DNA of 64,000 nucleotides. Source: CAVVSQ01 sp963848825 (lineage in GTDB: Bacteria > Planctomycetota > Planctomycetia > Gemmatales > Gemmataceae). The position numbers were made by a program, and so were the translations under genes. Location: positions 1,240,001-1,304,000 of the forward strand of contig CAWKFA010000015.1 of the NCBI GenBank assembly GCA_963848825.1, written 5' to 3'. This document shows, piece after piece, positions 19,317 to 27,785 of this stretch (position 1 is the stretch's first letter; every line of letters starts with the position of its first letter). A model generated the notes under the pieces. The model worked only from the letters and a program-made list of their open reading frames with translations, searched no databases and was not told where the DNA came from.

Positions 19317-20871
19317 GCCCGTTGAAAAAGGGGTCTGACCCGAATGGCACTTGAACTTCCATAAGTCATTTATGCTAATCGTCTTTTGTAAGTCGCGCGC
19401 GTCTCTCGGAAGTGTTGGTAGGGCTTAGGACGCCGTTTTGTTAAGCGTGGCTCGAAACGGTCTGGGCGGTTGCCAACAACGTGGCTGCCGATGGCGTGCA
19501 GCAGCGCGGTACACCAGTCGTCGATCAAGACTTTTGTTTCCAGGAGCGGCAGCATCCTGCTCAGGGTTTGCAGGGCTCCTTTGAAACTTACTGTCCATGG
19601 CTCTGCACCTGCTCTGGATGCTGCCATCGCCATCACTTTTCGGATGAGATTATAGGCGAGCAAGTGCATGTATAACTCATTGCGAACTCGATGCGGCGTT
19701 TTGCAGCGCAAATGATCCATCTGCATGACGATTTTGAGACTTCTTAGATTGAGTTCCGCTTGCCAGCGACGCCGGTAAAGTTTGGCGATCTCTGCTGCTG
19801 AATATTTCTCCGGATCTAGCAAGGTGGTGACCACGATCAATTCCCGCGTACGAAATCCTTGCCGTTCAACAAGGACGCGGACTTCGCGCAGTGTCAAGGC
19901 AGCGGGTAACGTTTGGTATTGTTCGCGGGGCATCCAAGCGGGGCGTGTCGGTTTATGCCAGCACACCAGATGATCATTGGGGCCCAGCCGCTGGCCTGTG
20001 CGAAAGTCGGTGCGCCGCAGTTGATGTTTGCGCACCACGCTGTGCACGCCGCGTTGCCAGAGCATAGCCAGATCGAACCAGCCACTGAAATAGCGATCCG
20101 CCATCACCACGTCCCCCACGCGCAGAAGGTCATACAGCTTGCGGAACAAACTGTTCTCTCCTGTCTGCTTGCCTTGATATTTGGCCATGGCCACGTCCAG
20201 TACTGTGCCCCCCGCCAGGGAAAACACCGCGACGATCCGCATTATGGGAAAGCCACAGCCGCGCTTCTGACGGGGCTGTTGCGGATACTCAGCCTGATTG
20301 TCCGGAGTGTCGGCCATGGTGATCGTCGAACCGTCGACATTGAGCACCCGGTGCCCCAACCAGCGCCAGGAAGACGGCGTCTCTTCATCCACCTGATGGC
20401 CGATGTCGCACGCCAACTGCCTACAGGCTTGCTCGGGCAGGCGGTCGCGTGCTGAGCAGTAGCCCCCCGTAACGGCCGAGCACGCCCGCCTACCGCTCGC
20501 CACCAACCAGGCGATTAATTGTGCCACGGCATCGCGGCAGGAATGGTCAGGACTGAGACACTGCGCGAGAAAAATCCAGATGGTAACGGATGGGGTGTAG
20601 AGCCACCCTTGCCAAACCCATCTTGCTCGACCAAATGCCTGATTGATATGATCTTCTGTCAGCAAGCTGGCGAAATATAACTTCCCATGACAACGCGCCT
20701 GGGCAACCGCCTGTCGAAATGCACCATCCATATTCGGCCTCCTTGCCGTGTTGTTGTGTCTTTGCAAATACAACAAGCGCAAGGAAGGCCGTGTTTGTCT
20801 ATAGCATCTTACCCCGTCAATGGTTATGGAAGTTCAAGTGCCATTCGGGTCAGACCCCTTTTTCAACGGGC
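19317..20871. mobile_element. IS4-type insertion sequence with perfect 48-bp terminal inverted repeats
   Basis: 19317-19364 (GCCCGTTGAAAAAGGGGTCT...CTTCCATAA) and 20824-20871 are exact inverted copies of 48 bp. Between them lies one transposase gene. The outer half of each arm (GCCCGTTGAAAAAGGGGTCTGACCC) equals the dispersed terminator-like palindrome found elsewhere in the window; the inner half (GAATGGCACTTGAACTTCCATAA) is IS-specific. Either the IS inserted into the loop of such a palindrome between the convergent hydrolase and xer genes, or its ends carry the motif. A relic of the same end lies at 6037-6080. Confidence 0.85.
19370..20782 (-). CDS. IS4-family transposase
   Basis: 470 residues with the DDE catalytic triad visible as Asp 150 (LNVDGSTI), Asp 229 (VMADRYFSG) and Glu 343 in the IS4 signature YRRRWQAELNLRSLK (Y-x2-R-x3-E-x6-K). 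It cuts and joins DNA ends during transposition. The frame is intact and fills the element, so it could be active. It reads in the same direction as the xer gene next to it. Confidence 0.93.
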   Translation of the reverse strand: MRLLYLQRHNNTARRPNMDGAFRQAVAQARCHGKLYFASLLTEDHINQAFGRARWVWQGWLYTPSVTIWIFLAQCLSPDHSCRDAVAQLIAWLVASGRRACSAVTGGYCSARDRLPEQACRQLACDIGHQVDEETPSSWRWLGHRVLNVDGSTITMADTPDNQAEYPQQPRQKRGCGFPIMRIVAVFSLAGGTVLDVAMAKYQGKQTGENSLFRKLYDLLRVGDVVMADRYFSGWFDLAMLWQRGVHSVVRKHQLRRTDFRTGQRLGPNDHLVCWHKPTRPAWMPREQYQTLPAALTLREVRVLVERQGFRTRELIVVTTLLDPEKYSAAEIAKLYRRRWQAELNLRSLKIVMQMDHLRCKTPHRVRNELYMHLLAYNLIRKVMAMAASRAGAEPWTVSFKGALQTLSRMLPLLETKVLIDDWCTALLHAIGSHVVGNRPDRFEPRLTKRRPKPYQHFRETRATYKRRLA

Positions 20872-20873
20872 TG

Positions 20874-21788
20874 TTAGTGCCCGCGCGGATGAAACTTCTG
20901 ATGCACCGCCCTGAGCCGGCTGGCGTCCACGTGCGTGTAATGCTGCGTGGTGCGGATATTGGCGTGGCCCAGCAGCTCCTGGACGGTGCGCAGATCGGCG
21001 CCGCCGGCCAACAGGTGCGTGGCGAAGCTATGGCGTAACGTGTGCGGACTGACCTTGGTGTTGAGGCCGGCGCGGCGAACATATTTCTTCACCAGCACCC
21101 AGAGCATCTCGCGCGTCAGCGCCTTGCCGCCCCGGCTGATAAATACCCACGGTGCCTCGGGATTGGGCCGCACCAGCACCGGCCGCAAATTCGCCAGGTA
21201 GGTACGCAGCGCCCCGATGGCCTTGTCGCCCAGGGGCACCAGGCGCTGCTTGCTCCCCTTGCCCTGGCACTTACAAAAACTCGCGTCCAGATAAAGGTCG
21301 GCCAGCTTCAGGTCGGCCACCTCGGAAGCCCGACTGCCGGTGGCATAGAGCGTTTCGAGCAAGGCCCGATCGCGCAGGTAAAAGCGCTCATCGCCGCGCG
21401 GCGCCATCAGCAGCTTGTCGACCGCCTCCGGACTGAGCACCTGCGGGATCCGCTCCCACAGGGCCGGCGAGCTGATCAGCTCCACGGCATTCTTCGCCAC
21501 GCGTTCTTCGAGACAAAGGTAGCGATAAAACATCTTGAGCGCCACCAGGTGCCGCGCCACCGTCGGTGCCGCCAGCTTTTCCTCCCGGCAATAGGCCAGG
21601 TATTGCGTCAGCTCGCGCACCGTCGGCTGCAAGTAATCCTTGAGACCCCCATCGGCCACCCACAACTGGAAACGCTCAAGGTCACGCCCATAAGCCAACA
21701 CCGAGTTTTTCGCGAGCCCCCGTTCGGCCTGAATGTAGTGCCCGAAAGCCTTGATATCACCCGCCAGCGCAGCGTTCTGAGATGCCAT
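20874..21788 (-). CDS. tyrosine recombinase XerC/XerD family
   Basis: The open frame extends to 21863, but ATG 21788 gives MASQNAALAGDIKAFGHYIQ, which fits the usual start of the N-terminal SAM-like core-binding domain; 304 residues is normal for Xer. Catalytic residues: Arg in ATGSRASEVADLKL, Lys in CQGKGSKQRLVPL, HTLRHSFATH (His-x2-Arg), His in LLGHANIRTTQHYTHV and the nucleophile Tyr there. Known role: resolving chromosome dimers at dif sites, or mobilising elements. Its stop is 3 bp from the palindromic arm of the IS. No integron-integrase extra domain is visible. Confidence 0.92.
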   Translation of the reverse strand: MASQNAALAGDIKAFGHYIQAERGLAKNSVLAYGRDLERFQLWVADGGLKDYLQPTVRELTQYLAYCREEKLAAPTVARHLVALKMFYRYLCLEERVAKNAVELISSPALWERIPQVLSPEAVDKLLMAPRGDERFYLRDRALLETLYATGSRASEVADLKLADLYLDASFCKCQGKGSKQRLVPLGDKAIGALRTYLANLRPVLVRPNPEAPWVFISRGGKALTREMLWVLVKKYVRRAGLNTKVSPHTLRHSFATHLLAGGADLRTVQELLGHANIRTTQHYTHVDASRLRAVHQKFHPRGH

Positions 21789-21967
21789 CTGCCCGTCCCG
21801 TGAAGAAATAAAGCTGACCCATGTGGATGCCCCTACCCACGGCCCAATTGAGAGCCTCGGCAAGGCGCACGGGTGCCTATCTGCCTACATCGGCAACGGC
21901 GGCGCCGGACGTGAAAGAATCAACAGGAACCTGGAAATGTGTTAATAGATTTTATGAAACGCGACCC

Positions 21968-22075
21968 GACCCCTGCCAGCTCGCTGGCAGGTGAGCGAGG
22001 TCTGTAGCTAAGCAAATCGGTCCCCACTACACGACCCCTGCCAGCTCGCTGGCAGGTGAGCGAGGTCTGTAGCTA
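21968..22075 (-). repeat. hairpin repeat array A (two copies, 65-bp period)
   Basis: Copies at 21968-22010 and 22033-22075 read, on the minus strand, TAGCTACAGACCTCGCTCACC followed by TGCCAGCGAGCTGGCAGGGGTC. CCTGCCAG/CTGGCAGG is a perfect stem, and upstream CTCGCT can alternatively pair with AGCGAG in its loop. The second copy encodes the C-terminus of the adjacent acetyltransferase. Confidence 0.85.
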
Positions 22076-22574
22076 CACGTCCCCATGCCGGCCAGTGAGT
22101 CTTCGATCCGGCCAAATCAACCTCCATAAAAACCGCTCCTTCAATCGGATTCTCCCGGTAAGCCTCTACCCGACGGAACCCAAGCCTTTCGTACAAACGA
22201 ATCGCTTCGGTCATCGTCGGGGTCGTGTCCAGGCGAACCCTTCCATACCCCAGGTTCATGGCTGCCTCCAACACTTTCAGGGCAAGCTTCTTTCCATAAC
22301 CCATCCCCCGAAAAGCCGGGCGAATGAACAACCGTTTCATTTCCCCGATCCCGGGCTCCCACTGACGAAGGGCACCGCAACCAGCCACCGCATTGTTCTC
22401 GGCATAAGCCAGGAAGAGGCGACCGCCAGGTGGGCCATAGTCGCCTGGCAAATCTTCGAGTTCCCGCTCGAAATCTTGAAATTGCAGATCGAATGGCAGC
22501 GAGGCAGCGTACTCCTTGAAAAGGAGCCGAGCCACCTGAACTTGTTTGTCCGTTTCGGCGACCACGATACTCAC
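22008..22574 (-). CDS. GNAT-family N-acetyltransferase
   Basis: 188 residues from GTG 22574, chosen because GGAGG lies 7 bp upstream. Core GNAT features: EMKRLFIRPAFRGMGYGKKL (acetyl-CoA pyrophosphate loop, R/Q-x2-G-x-G/A type), a following helix, and AIRLYERLGFRRVEAY near the end. It transfers an acetyl group from acetyl-CoA to an unknown amine. The last 20 or so residues (DLAHLPASWQGS...) are translated from the hairpin repeat at 22033-22075 and the stop lies in the next copy, so the original C-terminus has been replaced or extended by repeat DNA. Confidence 0.88.
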   Translation of the reverse strand: MSIVVAETDKQVQVARLLFKEYAASLPFDLQFQDFERELEDLPGDYGPPGGRLFLAYAENNAVAGCGALRQWEPGIGEMKRLFIRPAFRGMGYGKKLALKVLEAAMNLGYGRVRLDTTPTMTEAIRLYERLGFRRVEAYRENPIEGAVFMEVDLAGSKTHWPAWGRVATDLAHLPASWQGSCSGDRFA

Positions 22575-22603
22575 GTCCCGACCTCCGTTGGAAGGTTTGC
22601 GTT

Positions 22604-22810
22604 TAGCTACAGACCTCGCTCACCTGCCAGCGAGCTGGCAGGGGTCGGGAACCAGGGGTGAGTTTGCGTTTTGGCTACAGACCTGCTCACCTGCCAGCGA
22701 GCTGGCAGGGGTCGGGAACCAGGGGTGAGTTTGCGTTTTAGCTACAGACCTTGCGCACCTGCCAGCGAGCTGGCAGGGGTCGGGAACCAGGGGTGAGTTT
22801 GCGTTTTGGC
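22604..22810 (+). repeat. hairpin repeat array B (three copies, 67-68-bp period)
   Basis: Copies begin with GCTACAGACC at 22606, 22674 and 22741, each followed by CCTGCCAGCGAGCTGGCAGG and GGGTCGGGAACCAGGGGTGAGTTTGCGTTT. The orientation is opposite to array A, so the acetyltransferase at 22008-22574 is bracketed by inverted arrays. The 22575-22862 gap holds nothing else that I can see. Confidence 0.88.
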
Positions 22811-22862
22811 TACCGGCCTTGCTAATCTGGGTCCCATCATTATTGTCGTAATGCCCAGGAAA

Positions 22863-23858
22863 TCACTCCTTCACCAACCCGAACAACTTGGCATCCAGCC
22901 ACTTGCCATCCTTCAGGAAGTGTTTTCGCAGATACCCTTCCTGCTGAAAGCCGCATTTCTCCAGCACCTTCGCGGAACCTATGTTCGCAGAAAAAACGTG
23001 AGCCACGATCTTTACGGTGCCGAGTTCGGCAAAGGCAACCTGGCAAAGCCGGCGGACCACGGCGGTCATGATACCCCGTCCCCAATACTGCCTCGCCAGC
23101 CAGTAGCCGATTTCGGCTCGTTGGCAATCGCCGCTTTCCACACCATTGAAGCCGCAGCCGCCAATCAAGGAATCCTTCTCGTTCCTGATGGCCCAATGAA
23201 GGGGACGGCCATGCTCTTGTCTCATCTTTTCAACAATACCCAGCCACCTTTGAAAATCCGCTTCGGTGTACGGGTAAGGGATACGCAGGGTAAGGTCGTA
23301 GATTTCCTTGTCCGTCAAGAGTTCGACACAAGCCGCCTGGTCAGTTGGTTGAAGCTCGGCAAGGTGGATCTGCTCATTGACGATAATCTTCGGCGAAGCC
23401 GCTTGTGACGGCTCCAGGGTTTCGGCAACGAGAGTTCGGACATGGCGGACAATGCGCTTGTCACGACCGTAGCCAACAGCCTCCCAAAAGCCTGTGGCCC
23501 ACCCATGTTCCTGGGCAACCAGCGCCGTGATGCGTTTGGCTCCGTGATGGCTGAACCATTTTTCGACTTCAGCCACCAGCGCACGGCCAATTCCCTGACG
23601 CCGGTAGTCCGGATGGACAGCAAGCCGGTAGATGTTGCCCCGCCAGCCGTCAAATGTCCCAATTATCGAGCCGATCAAACGTCCTTCAACCACGGCCACG
23701 AGCACGCTGGCGCCCGCATCGGCAGCAATCCTCCGCAAATTATCAGCGGTGTCCGTGACGCTAGGAATAGCGTCGGCCTGCTTCCATAGGTCGAGGACGG
23801 CTTCAATCTCTTCCAAACGGCAGCCACGGATGGACAGACCGTTCACTCTTTGGGTCAT
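22863..23858 (-). CDS. protein with two fused GNAT acetyltransferase domains
   Basis: The frame opens at 23894, but ATG 23858 (MTQRVNGLSIRGCRLEEIE) has GGGAGCC upstream and starts directly at the first domain, so I choose it; 331 aa. Domain 1 (about 1-150) has IYRLAVHPDYRRQGIGRALV, the acetyl-CoA loop, and GWATGFWEAVGYG. Domain 2 (about 165-331) is RimJ/RimL-like: QIHLAELQPTDQAACVELL, EIGYWLARQYWGRGIMTA, ANIGSAKVLEKCGFQQEGYL. Both acetyl-CoA loops look intact, so both may be active. Substrates unknown; RimJ/L relatives acetylate protein N-termini or antibiotics. Confidence 0.88.
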   Translation of the reverse strand: MTQRVNGLSIRGCRLEEIEAVLDLWKQADAIPSVTDTADNLRRIAADAGASVLVAVVEGRLIGSIIGTFDGWRGNIYRLAVHPDYRRQGIGRALVAEVEKWFSHHGAKRITALVAQEHGWATGFWEAVGYGRDKRIVRHVRTLVAETLEPSQAASPKIIVNEQIHLAELQPTDQAACVELLTDKEIYDLTLRIPYPYTEADFQRWLGIVEKMRQEHGRPLHWAIRNEKDSLIGGCGFNGVESGDCQRAEIGYWLARQYWGRGIMTAVVRRLCQVAFAELGTVKIVAHVFSANIGSAKVLEKCGFQQEGYLRKHFLKDGKWLDAKLFGLVKE

Positions 23859-24071
23859 TTTGGCTCCCGTGATGTCGAGGGCGGGTCGCTTCAACGAAGG
23901 AATGAAGACACGGGCATGACAGGACGGGTTCGCGAAAAGGATTGGCGGCCGGCGAGGCTATTCCTATGCGCCGGTAGACGCATGACCGATAGACCGGTAA
24001 AACCTAAAGTGACCCATATTCGCCAGGAAAAACCGGCAATTGCCGGCAAAACCAAGGCGGAGATGAGTTCC

Positions 24072-24166
24072 GGGAGTGTTTGCACCTCTGGTGGGGGCCC
24101 TGGTCTTCAAAACCAGTGGGGGGTTTGAACAAAGCTCCCAGTGGGTTCGATTCCCATACACTCCCG
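24072..24166 (+). tRNA. selC: selenocysteine tRNA (anticodon UCA)
   Basis: GGGAGTGT (24072-24079) pairs with ACACTCCC (24158-24165) as an 8-bp acceptor stem, with discriminator G 24166. The anticodon arm CTGGT-CTTCAAA-ACCAG has TCA at 24107-24109. A long variable arm (T24117 to A24140, TGGGGG...CTCCCA) and a T arm GTGGG-TTCGATT-CCCAT follow. The 8+5 bp acceptor/T geometry and UCA anticodon are those of bacterial tRNA-Sec, which inserts selenocysteine at UGA with SelB and a SECIS element. CCA is not encoded. No selA, selB or selD lies in this window. Confidence 0.93.
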
Positions 24167-24240
24167 CTTCCTTCGATACCTCTTCGCCGACGCGGCTTAA
24201 TCCTGGCGTCCCCTCGCCGCTCATATTAAGCAGCCGCTCC

Positions 24241-24424
24241 CGTCCCCTGCCAGCTCGCCTGGCAGGAACGAAAGGTCTAGAGCTAGAAAAATCAAGCTGC
24301 CCCGCCCCACCCCGTCCCCTGCCACCTTGCGTGGCAGGAACGAAAGGTCCTTAAGCTGAACAAATAAAGCGCCCTGTACTCGTCCCCTGCCAGCTCGCCT
24401 GGCAGGAACGAAAGGTCCACTAGC
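24241..24424 (-). repeat. hairpin repeat array C (three copies, about 70-bp period)
   Basis: Copies at 24241-24283, 24312-24355 and 24381-24424 share CGTCCCCTGCCA...TGGCAGGAACGAAAGGTC. Copies 1 and 3 have the loop of the array A/B type, while copy 2 has the loop of array D (CCTTGCG), so the subfamilies are mixed. The orientation is opposite to array D. Confidence 0.85.
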
Positions 24425-24470
24425 TAGAAACCAACCTCACGCGCCTCCTTTTTGCGGTCGCCGGCATGTT

Positions 24471-24850
24471 CTAGCCACAGACCTTGCGTTCCTGCCACGC
24501 AAGGTGGCAGGGGACGAGCACCTCCGTCTTTATCCCTAGCTACAGACCTTGCGTTCCTGCCACGCAAGGTGGCAGGGGACGAACACCTCCGTCTTCATCC
24601 CTAGCCACAGACCTTGCGTTCCTGCCACGCAAGGTGGCAGGGGACGTGCACCTCCGTCTTCATCCCTAGCTACAGACCTTGCGTTCCTGCCACGCAAGGT
24701 GGCAGGGGACGTGCACCTCCGTCTTCATCCCTAGCCACAGACCTTGCGTTCCTGCCGCACAAGGCGGCAGGGGACGTGCGCCTCCGTCTTCATCCCTAGC
24801 CATAGACCTTGCGTTCCTGCCACGCAAGGTGGCAGGGGACGTGCACCTCC
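24471..24850 (+). repeat. hairpin repeat array D (six copies, exact 65-bp period)
   Basis: Units begin with CTAG(C)(C/T)A(C/T)AGACC at 24471, 24536, 24601, 24666, 24731 and 24796 and are nearly identical, including the 30 bp between hairpins (CACCTCCGTCTTCATCC). Each holds ACCTTGCGT-TCCTGCC-ACGCAAGGT followed by GGCAGG, so two overlapping hairpins are possible. Copy 5 changes CCTGCCA/TGGCAGG to CCTGCCG/CGGCAGG, keeping that stem paired. No unique spacers, so this is not CRISPR. Confidence 0.92.
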
Positions 24851-24978
24851 ATTTCTTCCAAACACGCAATGAAATCATGCCCGCAGAATCGTCAAGTCTG
24901 CCGAAGGCCTCAACCCATACCCTCCTCTTGCCTGGCATTTTTTCTTCAGGATAATAAAACACCCCGGGAGGACCAGCG

Positions 24979-25152
24979 ATGTGCGAATTCTGCGGCGAGG
25001 CTGAAACCTACTGTTGTGTGTGCGGCGAGCTGCTGGCGTCTGGGACGTTGCCGCCGGGCGCTGGTTTGGATTCCCATCTTATTTCGCCCGACGTGCCTTT
25101 GACGGTGGAGCAGCCTTGGTCCTTCGAGGACATAATGCGGCATGCTGGCTAG
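24979..25152 (+). CDS. small zinc-ribbon-like protein (57 aa)
   Basis: ATG 24979 has GGGAGGA seven bases upstream and the frame closes with TAG 25150-25152. The protein begins MCEFCGEAETYCCVCGELL, with two CxxC pairs 6 residues apart, which fits a tiny zinc knuckle. The rest is short and acidic, with PWSFEDIMRHAG at the end. It sits just after hairpin array D. I do not recognise a family; the start, ribosome site and Cys pattern are the support. Confidence 0.55.
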   Translation: MCEFCGEAETYCCVCGELLASGTLPPGAGLDSHLISPDVPLTVEQPWSFEDIMRHAG

Positions 25153-25257
25153 CCGTCCTTTGGCAAGGTGTGTGGACCCTTGGACACCTTTCAAACATTG
25201 AAAACATGCAAGCGCCGACGAGGTTCAGACACTTCTTTCCTTATACTCGGTAAATCC

Positions 25258-26322
25258 ATGGCACCTGGAACAACCACTTGGTCCGTGATCACCTTCTTGG
25301 CCGTGACATCCACGGCTCTTGCCCAGCACCAGATCGTTTGTTCCGGCGAGGCCGCGGGGGGTTATGCTGCCTTTCCCGATGTTTGCCGACTGGGCAACGG
25401 CGAGCTTTTTTGTGTGTTCTATTCGGGCTACGGCCATGTCTCCGCGCCCAACGCCGCCTGGCCCAAGGGGGGACGCATCATGGCGGTGCGTTCCGCCGAT
25501 AATGGCCAAACGTGGGGCCAGCCGGTCGTGGTCGTCGATACGGCTCATGACGACCGTGACCCCTCGGTGGCCTGTCTCAAGGATGGCTCGCTATTGCTGA
25601 ACTGGTTTACGCCTCATCCGGACCGGCCGGGCAAGGATCGGTTGGCCGTGTGGTTGGCTCGTTCCGCCGATCAGGGCAAGAGCTGGAGTGAGCCGGTTGC
25701 GCTGGCGCTGGACGCACCGTATGCTTTTGCCTGCTCGTCGCCGGTGCGGCAACTGGCCGATGGCGCGCTGATCCTGGGCCTCTATCACCAGGAAAAGAAC
25801 GTGTCCTTTGGCGCCACGGTCAAATCTCTCGATGGCGGTAAAACCTGGACCGACCTGGCGCTGATTGGTGAAAAAGACGGGGTCTTTCTGGACGCGGAAA
25901 CCGATGTGGTGCCGCTCAAGGACGGCAAGCTGCTGGCGGCCCTCCGTTCTTCCAGGGTGGACATGCACTATGCCCTCTCGGAAAACCAGGGCCGGACCTG
26001 GGGGCCGGTGACATCTTTTGGTTTCAAGGGACACGCACCCTATTTCCTTCGCCACAGCAGCGGCGTTGTTCTTCTGGGCCATCGGCTGCCGGCCACATCG
26101 CTCCACTGGTCGGCCGACGATGGCAAAACCTGGCGAGGCCCGGTGCCCATCGACTCGGTGACCGGTGCCTATCCCAGCATGGTCGAGTTGCCAGGCCGCC
26201 AGGTGTATTGTGTCTACTACGAGGAAGGCAAGGGATCGAGCATTCGGGGCGTGCGCCTGCAGGTTGACAAAATTGGCGTGCGCGTCGTTGCCACTCAAGG
26301 GCTGCCATCTAAAGTGAAGTAG
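25258..26322 (+). CDS. secreted sialidase-like (BNR/Asp-box) protein
   Basis: ATG 25258 is chosen over the longer frame because it starts a signal peptide (MAPGTTTWSVITFLAVTSTALAQ); 354 aa. At least five Asp boxes (S-x-D/N-x-G-x-T/S-W) are visible: SADNGQTW, SADQGKSW, SLDGGKTW, SENQGRTW and SADDGKTW, marking a six-bladed propeller. Family members hydrolyse terminal sialic or related acids from glycans, though many planctomycete members are unproven. HDDRDPSVACLKDGSLLL holds an Asp in the position of the acid/base segment. Probably acts outside the cytoplasm on polysaccharides. A frame for an MFS transporter starts about 40 bp downstream on the same strand. Confidence 0.85.
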   Translation: MAPGTTTWSVITFLAVTSTALAQHQIVCSGEAAGGYAAFPDVCRLGNGELFCVFYSGYGHVSAPNAAWPKGGRIMAVRSADNGQTWGQPVVVVDTAHDDRDPSVACLKDGSLLLNWFTPHPDRPGKDRLAVWLARSADQGKSWSEPVALALDAPYAFACSSPVRQLADGALILGLYHQEKNVSFGATVKSLDGGKTWTDLALIGEKDGVFLDAETDVVPLKDGKLLAALRSSRVDMHYALSENQGRTWGPVTSFGFKGHAPYFLRHSSGVVLLGHRLPATSLHWSADDGKTWRGPVPIDSVTGAYPSMVELPGRQVYCVYYEEGKGSSIRGVRLQVDKIGVRVVATQGLPSKVK

Positions 26323-26362
26323 ACCAATTCGGTTCCCCAATTCAAGCGGGGAGTAAAACCGC

Positions 26363-27599
26363 GTGAGCCTGGCGGGCAAACTGACACGAGACGGCTGGCT
26401 GCTGTTCGCGACCCGTTGTTCGCGGATGTTCGCCTACGGGCTGCTCTCGGTCGTGCTGGTCCTCTATCTGGTCGAAGTCGGCCTGCAGGAGTGGGAGGTC
26501 GGGCTGCTGCTCTCGCTCACGTTGGCCGGCGACACGGCCATCTCTCTCTGGCTGACGACGACGGCCGACCGGCTGGGCCGGCGCCGCACGTTGATCGTCG
26601 GCGCGGTCCTGATGATTCTGGCGGGCATCGTCTTCGTCTCGACCGGCAATTTCCTACTCCTCCTGACGGCAGCCACGATCGGCGTCATCAGTCCCAGCGG
26701 CAACGAGATCGGGCCGTTTCTTTCCGTCGAGCAGGCTGCCCTGTCGCACATCGTCAGCGACGAACGGCGCACGGACGTATTCGCCTGGTATAACCTCGCC
26801 GGTTCGTTCGCGACGGCCCTGGGAGCGCTGGCGGGCGGACTGATCGCCGAAGCAGCGCAGCACCTTGGCCTGACCGGGGCGGCTGCCTACCGCCCGGTCT
26901 TGTTGGCGTATGCGGCCATCGGCGTGGCGTTGATCGCCGGGTTTGCCCTGTTGTCCCCGGCTGTTGAAGCGAATGTGGCGGGCCAGCCCCGCCCGCCGGG
27001 CAAAACCTTGTTGGGCCTGCACGAATCCCGGTGGACGGTCTTCAAATTATCGCTGCTATTCGCCCTCGATGCGTTCGGCGGCGGCTTTGTCATTCAGAGC
27101 ATCATCGCCTATTGGTTCCACGTTCGGTTCCAGCTCGACCCGGCCATGATCGGCACGATCTTCCTGTTCGCCAACTTGCTGGCGGGCGTCTCGGCCTTGG
27201 CCGCCGGTTGGCTGTCGCGGCGCATCGGGCTGGTGAACACGATGGTCTTCACGCACCTGCCTTCGAACGTGCTGTTGATCCTCGTTCCGCTGATGCCCGA
27301 CGTGAATTGGGCAGTGGGCCTGCTGCTGTTGCGTTTCAGCATCTCCCAAATGGATGTGCCGACCCGCCAGGCCTACACGATGGCCGTCGTGCACCCCGAT
27401 GAACGCTCGGCGGCGGCGGGAGTCACGGGCGTCGCCCGTTCAGTCGGTGCAACCGATCTCGCCCATGCTGGCGACGATTTTTGTTGGCAGCGCGGGCTTG
27501 ATGAGCGTCCCGTTCTTTCTCGCCGGCGGATTAAAGATCGTTTACGATATGCTGCTGTACCGCGCGTTCGCAGCGAGTAAAAGGGGCGAACCGAAGTGA
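26363..27599 (+). CDS. MFS transporter, frameshifted near the C-terminus
   Basis: GTG 26363 with GGGGAG upstream. The protein has about 12 membrane segments; WLTTTADRLGRRRTLIVGAV is the MFS loop 2-3 motif (D-R-x-G-R-R). The first frame loses hydrophobicity after GVTGVARSVGA. One base after that point (about 27451, extra A in GGTGCAACCG) another frame continues PISPMLATIFVGSAGLMSVP and FFLAGGLKIVYDMLLYRAFA to TGA 27597-27599, which restores the last membrane segments. I therefore read one gene of about 411 residues with a single-base insertion. Transported substrate unknown; the sialidase gene upstream makes a sugar a possible guess only. Confidence 0.85.
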
Positions 27600-27785
27600 C
27601 GGCGCGGTGAACAATCCGCGAAAAGCCTCGTCTGTTACCTGCTTACGAGTTCTCGACAGAAACCGCCAACTCGCCATTTCGGTGTGCGACCATCCCCAAC
27701 AGAAACCCGACCAGGGCATCTTGGCCCATAGGCCGAAGCTCTCTTGCCTTGGTCAGGTGCCAGCACGATAGTGGCGGCACACCGC

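Noticed and set aside
24471..24850. CRISPR array
   Set aside because: The 65-bp units are almost identical across their whole length, so there are no unique spacers, and no cas genes are near.
21968..24850. Integron with attC sites and a cassette array
   Set aside because: The recombinase lacks the extra domain of integron integrases, and the repeats lack GTTRRRY/RYYYAAC core sites and occur as tandem blocks without cassettes between them. I keep it only as a loose analogy.
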